Of a stretch of DNA of 60,214 bases, positions 54,686 through 60,214 are shown piece after piece. Each line of letters opens with the position of its first letter. Position 1 is the stretch's first letter. Made by a program: the position numbers and the translations under genes. Below the pieces are notes generated by a model. The model made no database searches, was not told where the DNA came from, and was given only the letters and a program-made list of their open reading frames with translations. The stretch lies in the NCBI GenBank assembly GCA_031291255.1, contig JARLJN010000164.1:1-60214 (forward strand), given 5' to 3'. The stretch is from Gammaproteobacteria bacterium. GTDB lineage: Bacteria > Pseudomonadota > Gammaproteobacteria > DSM-16500.

Positions 54686-56090
54686 AATTCGCATTTAAAT
54701 AAATTTCTAACTCATTGAGCAGTTCATGCTGTACCTGAGTTAATTCTTTCTTTCTTAATTCTAAAATATCTTGCAAAGCAACAGCTGGTGTCAAACGTTT
54801 TTCTCCGCGAAAATCAATGATGTCATCTTGAGATGATTTTATTTTTTGAAAATACTGTGCAAATTGTTGAGATTGATTTTCTGTTAACTCATCTGAGTAA
54901 TTGCGGCCTAAAATACGCAGCGCTAATGTGCGTAATTGATTATTTTTTAAAGTTTCTACCAGTAAAGATTTATCTTTAGCATTGAGTTGATGAAAGCGTC
55001 GGCAAGCATTTTCTTCTTCAGCTGACCAAAAACCATTGAGATAAAGTCTAGCTTGAATATCGGCATTAGGCTGTTCTGGATATCTGAAATTGCGATGATA
55101 TGAAATAATTTTTTTCAAAAGTTCTGGGTGTTCTAGCAGCCATAATTTATTTTGTGCGAGTAGTGTTTGCCGTTTAGCGCTTAAAGCTTGCATGAATCTT
55201 TCTTTAGGTGGCAAGCATAAACCGGGTTCACCCCATTTTTTTCGAATGACCCACGTGTTTTCTGCTATTGTTTCATCTGTTGTAAGCGATAAATTTTCTG
55301 TATCAAGCCGTAGCCATAAGGAGAGGTTTTTATAATAAAAATGTTCACCTAAAAAAATAGCAGGACAAATAAAATTTTGATTTGCACCAAAGATACCTTC
55401 TACAAATAATGCCTCTGGTAGAGCAGTTTCAGGCGTTTTAAAACTTTCAGGCAGCTGTAAAAATCTTTCTTTATCAATTTTTTTATCAAAGTAACTCGTG
55501 ACATATTTCCACATGTCTTGCGCTTTAAAGAAAATCTTTGCAAGGGCTAGAGTGACTTCAACATCAACCATAGCATCGTGTGATTTACCTTTAACTAAAT
55601 TATTTTCTGCATTAATGTATTCTAGTTTTAAAGTGGGTGTTCCTTCTAGGCTAGGCCATTTTAAGAGTTCATTTTTAAAAAGATAATACATGGCTGCAAT
55701 AGGATATAAATCCATGCGCGAACAATTATTTGCATATTGGTGAGTGTAGGGGGGTAAAAGATTTCGATAAAAAGAAAATCGTAAAAACTCATCATCAAAA
55801 CCTAAGGTATTATAACCTATGCTTATTGTTTCAGGTTCATTCAGCAAAGCATGTATTTTTTTGATGGCTACAAATTCATTTAAATCCTGTGGTGTTTCTT
55901 TTACGCTGATATGGTGTGTGATTAATGCATAAGGAGAGGGAACAGTGTCTGGATTCAGTTTAATTTTAAATTCATGACGTTCAATTTCTTGCAGATTTAA
56001 GTCTGTTCGAATTGCTGCAAATTGCAAAACCTGATCAAAACATTTGTTCAAGCCTGTTGTTTCTATGTCATAAAATAAATAAGTTTGCAT
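54669..56090 (-). CDS. sbcB: exodeoxyribonuclease I
   Basis: ExoI degrades single-stranded DNA 3' to 5' and acts in recombination and mismatch repair. The chosen start, MQTYLFYDIETTGLN at 56090, gives 473 residues, the usual size. The DEDD exonuclease motifs are present: YDIETTG (about 6-12), then GYNTLGFDDEFLRFSFY (about 92-108) and HDAMVDVEVTLAL (about 175-187). SH3-like and C-terminal helical domains follow. The gene converges on the diguanylate cyclase with a 17-base overlap. Confidence 0.94.
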   Translation of the reverse strand: MQTYLFYDIETTGLNKCFDQVLQFAAIRTDLNLQEIERHEFKIKLNPDTVPSPYALITHHISVKETPQDLNEFVAIKKIHALLNEPETISIGYNTLGFDDEFLRFSFYRNLLPPYTHQYANNCSRMDLYPIAAMYYLFKNELLKWPSLEGTPTLKLEYINAENNLVKGKSHDAMVDVEVTLALAKIFFKAQDMWKYVTSYFDKKIDKERFLQLPESFKTPETALPEALFVEGIFGANQNFICPAIFLGEHFYYKNLSLWLRLDTENLSLTTDETIAENTWVIRKKWGEPGLCLPPKERFMQALSAKRQTLLAQNKLWLLEHPELLKKIISYHRNFRYPEQPNADIQARLYLNGFWSAEEENACRRFHQLNAKDKSLLVETLKNNQLRTLALRILGRNYSDELTENQSQQFAQYFQKIKSSQDDIIDFRGEKRLTPAVALQDILELRKKELTQVQHELLNELEIYLNANFIPMI

Positions 56091-56135
56091 TAAAAAATTT
56101 CCATACATAAAGATTTTGTGTTTTAAACTTCAAAC

Positions 56136-56188
56136 AAACCCAACGTAACGTTTGTTGGGTTTCGTAAAAAGCACTCAACCCAACCTAC
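56136..56188. repeat. partial REPIN, family A
   Basis: The sequence keeps the inner palindrome (AAACCCAACGTAACGTTTGTTGGGTTT) in shortened form and the right arm ending CAACCCAACCTAC at 56188, but lacks the left GTAG arm. Confidence 0.75.
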
Positions 56189-56230
56189 GGTACTATTCAG
56201 CTTTTTCTATACTATACAAATATACGTTAA

Positions 56231-56324
56231 GGAGAATAAGGTTTTCATTTTTTTAAAATCCCCAACAACTATGCAAGACTGCTGACTTGTTGGGGATTTT
56301 AAAAAAATGAAAACCTTGTTCTCC
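56231..56324. repeat. 38-bp near-perfect inverted repeat (possible MITE remnant or hairpin)
   Basis: Arms 56231-56268 and 56287-56324 are reverse complements over 38 bases with one mismatch (G-T), around an 18-base loop. The arms start GGAGAATAAGG and end TCCCCAACAA. The arms are not REP family A or B. It is bracketed by two partial family A repeats. Confidence 0.8.
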
Positions 56325-56335
56325 AGTCTCAATAT

Positions 56336-56370
56336 GTTGGGTTTCGTAAAATGAATTCAACCCAACCTAC
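56336..56370. repeat. partial REP unit, family A
   Basis: GTTGGGTTTCGTAAAAT... ending CAACCCAACCTAC at 56370 is the right arm of a family A element with a diverged loop (ATGAATT). Confidence 0.7.
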
Positions 56371-56611
56371 ACATAATACAGAAGATGTGTGCATACTCAT
56401 CCTTTGCTGTGGATTTATTAGCTAGAAGAATACTATGAAAATAATAAAATGCATTAAAAATTTAATATTTAGTTGATTAGTTAATATTTTCAATGATAAA
56501 GTTCGCGCTCACTTCTTGTTTCATCATCTCATTTCTATTTCATCACAAGTTATCTGCATTTCCACTCGTTATTTTTTTTATAAAATTTTAGGTCACTTTT
56601 TAAGGAAATCT

Positions 56612-58246
56612 ATGCGTTCATATTCTATGAAATTTATTATTTCAAACATTTTTGTACTTCTTTTATCATTTTTTGTAACAGAGGTTTTTGCGGCAAAAGC
56701 GATTGATTTGCAGCAGATGCCTGGCGAACTGATGCAGAAATTTTTTATTAGTCCATCAAGTATTCAGCAAGTGAGTAGCAATAAGGATTTTAACGGTGTA
56801 ACTCATATACGTTTACAGCAGTTTTACGCAGGATACCCTGTATGGGGAGGTGATTTTATTGCACATATTCCTAGAGGGTTAAGTGTCAAATCCATTAATG
56901 ATTTAACAACGCCCGCCTTAAGTAGTCATGTTACGTATAACGGAAATGTATATGAAGAATTGCAGCGTGAACTAGGCGCTGTGCCAGCTAATGTGTTAAC
57001 CGATACAGCCATGAATAAAGCCAAGCAAGCTGCAATTCAATTATTCGAAAAAAAATTAGGTTCAAAAAATAGTCCTAGTGAAACACTTGAAAAATTAATT
57101 ATTTTCATAGACAAACATAATAAGGCTCATTGGTCCTATTTTATTAGTTTCAACACGATAGATAAAAATAATATTCCAGCACAGCCCGTTTATATTATTG
57201 ATGCATATAGTTATGCTGTTTATAAGAGCTGGAATAACATACAAACTTTAGAGGATGTGCATGGCGGTGGTTTAGGAGGCAATCCTAAATTCGGGAAAAT
57301 TGTTTATGATAACGTAAATACTCAACTTATTTTGGATGTCATGCGTGATACTGCCACACATATGTGTTATTTAAAAAATTCAGGTGTGATGGTAAAAGAT
57401 GCGAGAGTTAGAAATGAGATTACACACTTTGATTGTGCCAAATTTTCCCCACAACATAATAATATTTATTGGGATGCAGATTTTGACACAGTGAATGGTG
57501 CTTATTCTCCTAGCAATGATGCTTTATATGACGGCAAGATTATTAAAGACATGTATCAAAAATGGTATGGCATTCCTGTGCTTGTAAAAAATGGCAAACC
57601 CATGATGCTAACTATGGTAGTACACGCAAAAATGGAAAATGCCTATTGGGATGGAACGCAAATGACATTTGGGGATGGCGGCAAGACATTTTATCCTTTG
57701 GTGTCTTTGGGTGTGGGAGCTCATGAAATAAGTCATGGATTCACTGAACAACATTCGGGTTTAATTTATCAGAGTCAGTCTGGTGGCTTAAACGAATCAT
57801 TTTCAGATATGGCAGCGCAAGCGGCAGAATATTATTCTACAGGAAAAAGCAGCTGGCAAATTGGTGCTGAAATTTTAAAAGGTAAAAATGTATCATTGCG
57901 TTATATGGATGAGCCTACTAAGGATTGTGAATCGGGTGCACGACCAGGAGATGATTGCTCTATTAGTCATGTTAAAGATTATGCCGATTATGTCGATGTC
58001 CATTTTAGCAGCGGAATTTTTAATAAGGCATTTTATTTAATCGCAACTTCAGAAGGTTGGAATACTAAAAAAGCGTTTGATGTGATGGTGCATGCCAATA
58101 TGAATTACTGGACAGCAAATACTGATTTTAATAATGCGGCTTGTGGTGTAGTGCAAGCAGCTCATGATTATAATTATTCTGTTAGTGCAATAAATAAAGC
58201 GATGTTTGCAGTTGGAATTAATACTGATAAATGCAGCAAGATTTAA
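56612..58246 (+). CDS. secreted M4-family zinc metalloprotease, copy 1
   Basis: The protein is a thermolysin/pseudolysin-type protease like Legionella ProA, made as a preproenzyme. I chose ATG 56612 (AAGGA site at 56602-56606); the frame is open 32 codons further up without support. From there: signal peptide (1 to about 27, ending FA), a propeptide (about 28-210, FTP and PepSY-like), then the catalytic domain with zinc site HEISH at 371-375, the third ligand Glu 395 (GGLNESFSD), and the catalytic His 464 (VDVHFSSG). It is likely a T2SS cargo. Copy 2 follows after a REP. Confidence 0.92.
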   Translation: MRSYSMKFIISNIFVLLLSFFVTEVFAAKAIDLQQMPGELMQKFFISPSSIQQVSSNKDFNGVTHIRLQQFYAGYPVWGGDFIAHIPRGLSVKSINDLTTPALSSHVTYNGNVYEELQRELGAVPANVLTDTAMNKAKQAAIQLFEKKLGSKNSPSETLEKLIIFIDKHNKAHWSYFISFNTIDKNNIPAQPVYIIDAYSYAVYKSWNNIQTLEDVHGGGLGGNPKFGKIVYDNVNTQLILDVMRDTATHMCYLKNSGVMVKDARVRNEITHFDCAKFSPQHNNIYWDADFDTVNGAYSPSNDALYDGKIIKDMYQKWYGIPVLVKNGKPMMLTMVVHAKMENAYWDGTQMTFGDGGKTFYPLVSLGVGAHEISHGFTEQHSGLIYQSQSGGLNESFSDMAAQAAEYYSTGKSSWQIGAEILKGKNVSLRYMDEPTKDCESGARPGDDCSISHVKDYADYVDVHFSSGIFNKAFYLIATSEGWNTKKAFDVMVHANMNYWTANTDFNNAACGVVQAAHDYNYSVSAINKAMFAVGINTDKCSKI

Positions 58247-58254
58247 TGTAGTAT

Positions 58255-58286
58255 GTAGCCCGGATTGAGCGCTGCGAAAATCCGGG
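58255..58286. repeat. single REP unit, family B
   Basis: GTAGCCCGGATTGAGCGCTG... ending AATCCGGG is a 32-base hairpin unit with the GTAG head, nine bases after the stop of the first protease and between the two tandem protease genes. Confidence 0.8.
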
Positions 58287-58303
58287 AACTCTTAAGGATT
58301 CGC

Positions 58304-58309
58304 TATAAT
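58304..58309 (+). promoter_or_regulatory. possible -10 element of the second protease gene
   Basis: A perfect TATAAT lies about 66 bases before the second protease ATG. No clear -35 is visible, and the REP unit occupies the position where it would be. Confidence 0.3.
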
Positions 58310-58374
58310 GTAATAAAAAAGAATGGCATAATAAAATCTAAGAAAATTTTTATCACTCGCAAAGGATATAGTCT

Positions 58375-59997
58375 ATGATGAAAGATCAAAATAAGTTTCT
58401 TTTTTCACGCAGTATTTTATTTGGATTATCTTTAACATGTTTCGCGCCAGGATGGGCAGCTACACCAGTTAATTTGCAACATCAATCTTTGTCTTCATTG
58501 CAATCTCTTATGTCTAGTCAAACGGAATTAGCACCATTAAGTTCTAACGTGGACTTTAATCAAACTAAGCACTTACGTTTACAGCAAACATTTCAAGGTT
58601 ATAAAGTGTGGGCAGGAGATGTAGTGGCGCATATTCCACATGGCGCTAACACTAAAGGGTTGCGAAGTTTGAACGCACAACAAAGACATGACGCTACACT
58701 TAATGGAATGGTCTTTCAGGATTTAGCTAAAGATTTAGCTGATACTCCAGCTTATATTTTTACTTCAGCACAAGCAGATAAAGCATTACAGCAATCCATA
58801 CAAGATTTTCAAAAAAAATCAGGTTCTAAAAGTGAAATTAAAGAATCAAAATCTGAGTTAATGGTGTATGTCGATAAAAATAATAAAGCGCACTGGGCTT
58901 TTCATGTAAGCTTCTTCACAACAAATGGCAACATGCCAGTTAAACCAATTTATATTTTAGATGCACAAACTTTTGCTGTTTATCAGCAATGGAATAATCT
59001 TCAAACCGTAGATAATGTAGAAGGCGGTGGTTTTGGGGGAAATCCCAAGATGGGGAAACTGGTTTATGATGGCTTAAAAGGTGATTATGCTTCTTTAAGT
59101 ATAGAAAGAGATGAAGCTGGTAAAGTGTGTTCACTGGCTAATGACGATGTTGCTGTTCAAGACAGACGTCACAGTGATGCGCTTATTCATTTTGATTGTT
59201 CTTCAGCAGATGCTGACCATAATAATGTTTTTTGGGATGCTGATCTGGATAAAGCAAATGGTGGTTATTCACCAAGTAATGACGCTTTATATGCAGGTAA
59301 GGTGATCAAAGAAATGTATAGAAAGTGGTACGATTTGCCTGTGTTAGTGAAAGACGGCAAACCTATGTTATTGGTGATGCGTGTGCATGAAAGTATGGAT
59401 AATGCTTACTGGGATGGCGCATCTATGACATTTGGTGATGGGATTAGTATGTTTTATCCATTAACCTCATTGGGTGTAGCGGCACATGAAGTGAGCCACG
59501 GCTTTACAGAACAGCATTCTAACTTAACATATGAGTATCAATCAGGCGGATTAAATGAGGCATTCTCAGATATGGCTGCTCAAGCTGCTGAATTTTATTC
59601 TGTTGGAAAGAATAGCTGGCAAATAGGACCAGAAATTTTCAAAGCTAAAGGTCAAGCACTACGCTATATGGATGATCCTTCAAAAGATTGTGAAGGTCGT
59701 CAGCCTGGTTCATGGTGTTCTATTAGCAAACTGAGTGAATATAACGATGGTATAGATGTGCATTATACCAGTGGCGTATTCAATAAAGCGTTTTATCTCT
59801 TGGGCACATCTGAAGGTTGGGATACCAAAAAAGCATTTGATGTGATGGTAAAAGCCAATACGGATTACTGGACATCTAATACGACTTTTGTTGATGCTGC
59901 TTGTGGTGTAATGAAAGCGACTGAAGATTATAAATATGATGTGAAAGCAGTTGCTGATGCCATGAAGGGTGTTGGTATTGATGTTAGCAAGTGTTAA
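58375..59997 (+). CDS. secreted M4-family zinc metalloprotease, copy 2
   Basis: A second ProA/pseudolysin-type preproenzyme of 540 residues. It has a signal peptide (1 to about 29, ending GWA), a propeptide (about 30-210), and a catalytic domain with HEVSH at 371-375, Glu 395 (GGLNEAFSD) and catalytic His near 463 (IDVHYTSG). AAAGG at 58361-58365 supports the start; ATG 58378 is also possible. It is colinear with copy 1 throughout and keeps the conserved Cys residues, so the pair arose by tandem duplication. Both likely leave the cell through the T2SS encoded nearby. Confidence 0.93.
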   Translation: MMKDQNKFLFSRSILFGLSLTCFAPGWAATPVNLQHQSLSSLQSLMSSQTELAPLSSNVDFNQTKHLRLQQTFQGYKVWAGDVVAHIPHGANTKGLRSLNAQQRHDATLNGMVFQDLAKDLADTPAYIFTSAQADKALQQSIQDFQKKSGSKSEIKESKSELMVYVDKNNKAHWAFHVSFFTTNGNMPVKPIYILDAQTFAVYQQWNNLQTVDNVEGGGFGGNPKMGKLVYDGLKGDYASLSIERDEAGKVCSLANDDVAVQDRRHSDALIHFDCSSADADHNNVFWDADLDKANGGYSPSNDALYAGKVIKEMYRKWYDLPVLVKDGKPMLLVMRVHESMDNAYWDGASMTFGDGISMFYPLTSLGVAAHEVSHGFTEQHSNLTYEYQSGGLNEAFSDMAAQAAEFYSVGKNSWQIGPEIFKAKGQALRYMDDPSKDCEGRQPGSWCSISKLSEYNDGIDVHYTSGVFNKAFYLLGTSEGWDTKKAFDVMVKANTDYWTSNTTFVDAACGVMKATEDYKYDVKAVADAMKGVGIDVSKC

Positions 59998-60026
59998 TTT
60001 TGTGATATTTCTTTAAGCCATGCTCT

Positions 60027-60061
60027 CCCTCACCTCTAATGCTTTTTGTTGGAGGGGAGGG
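60027..60061 (+). terminator. hairpin after the second protease gene
   Basis: CCCTCACCTC (60027-60036) pairs with GAGGGGAGGG (60052-60061), nine of ten bases, with a 15-base loop. No T-run follows, so it may be an ordinary intergenic repeat hairpin and only a weak terminator. Confidence 0.35.
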
Positions 60062-60073
60062 TTGGGGTGGGGT

Positions 60074-60097
60074 GTAGGTTGGGTTGAGTGCTTTTTA
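60074..60097. repeat. truncated family A REP unit
   Basis: GTAGGTTGGGTTGAGTGCTTTTTA matches the left arm at 48504-48527, then homology stops abruptly at 60097, where the complete elements continue with CGAAACCCAAC. Confidence 0.75.
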
Positions 60098-60214
60098 TGT
60101 ATAGACCGGCTACATAGGTAACACTTGGACGGGGACATAGGTTACAGTCCCCGAACATTATAAGCTCTAGGTTTTTATTGTAAATATTCTTTGGTGCATA
60201 AAATAAATATCAAA
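60098..60214. mobile_element. possible end of an IS481-type insertion sequence
   Basis: Directly after the truncated REP come two similar motifs, CTACATAGGTAACACTTGG (60110-60128) and GGACATAGGTTACAGTCC (60134-60151). These resemble the repeated end sequences of IS481-family elements as I remember them. No transposase is visible before the window ends, so the element, if present, lies to the right. Confidence 0.4.

Larger units (their letters stand above)
56091..56611. other. repeat-rich gap between sbcB and the first M4 protease
   Basis: No credible gene is seen in this 520-base gap. It contains a partial family A element (56136-56188), a 38-bp near-perfect inverted repeat (56231-56324), a second partial family A element (56336-56370), and then AT-rich DNA with a possible TTGATT/GATAAA promoter (56473-56500) for the protease. 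Confidence 0.7.

Overview
The window suggests a low-GC gammaproteobacterium of the order Legionellales. It carries a nearly continuous Dot/Icm (type IVB) secretion operon in the Legionella/Coxiella gene style, a type II secretion system (T2SS) locus, M4 zinc proteases of the Legionella ProA/pseudolysin kind, and several large unrecognised proteins of the sort that are often host-directed effectors in this order. I cannot name genus or species; a Coxiellaceae-like relative living in amoebae or arthropods is an inference from gene content only.

Layout. 1-3921: housekeeping genes hemA-prfA-prmC and dksA. 4018-20417 (+): Dot/Icm genes in the order dotM, dotL, dotK, dotJ, three DotI/IcmL-family genes, dotH, dotG, dotF, dotE, dotP, dotN, dotO. 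20525-24698 (-): icmF and dotU. 24944-25246 (-): a fis-type regulator, divergent from a two-gene unit of unknown proteins (25657-28046). 28056-31254 (-): aroQ-accB-accC-prmA. 31446-36346 (+): a small secreted protein and two large unknown proteins. 36404-37828 (-): rsmJ-dedA. 38026-39892 (+): hemB, gspC and a Sel1-type lipoprotein. 40007-44511 (-): gspG-H-I-J-K-L-M. 44695-48507 (+): four unknown genes. 48619-53320 (-): gspD-E-F. 53576-54685 (+): a membrane diguanylate cyclase. 54669-56090 (-): sbcB. 56612-59997 (+): two tandem M4 metalloproteases.

How the genes work together. The + strand Dot/Icm block encodes much of the outer-membrane core (DotH, DotG, DotK, with DotF), inner-membrane parts (DotI/J, DotE, DotP), the coupling complex (DotL, DotM, DotN) and the DotO ATPase. 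IcmF and DotU stabilise or polarly position the machine. dotA, dotB, dotC, dotD and icmQ/R/S/T/V/W/X are not in the window. The T2SS exports folded proteins from the periplasm, and the two signal-peptide-bearing proteases are natural candidates for its cargo. The genes DEFGHIJKLM all run on the - strand in canonical order, but a 4-kb block of oppositely oriented unknown genes lies between gspF and gspG.

Two families of palindromic repeats that begin with GTAG (consensus cores GTAGGTTGGGTTGAG and GTAGCCCGGATTGAG) occupy many intergenic junctions. They look like REP/REPIN elements. One supplies the stop codon of an 800-residue gene. Another is cut off at the right edge beside what looks like the end of an IS481-type insertion sequence. 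The most promising unexplained material is the gspF/gspG island, the unknown pair next to fis, and the two large genes at 32035-36346.
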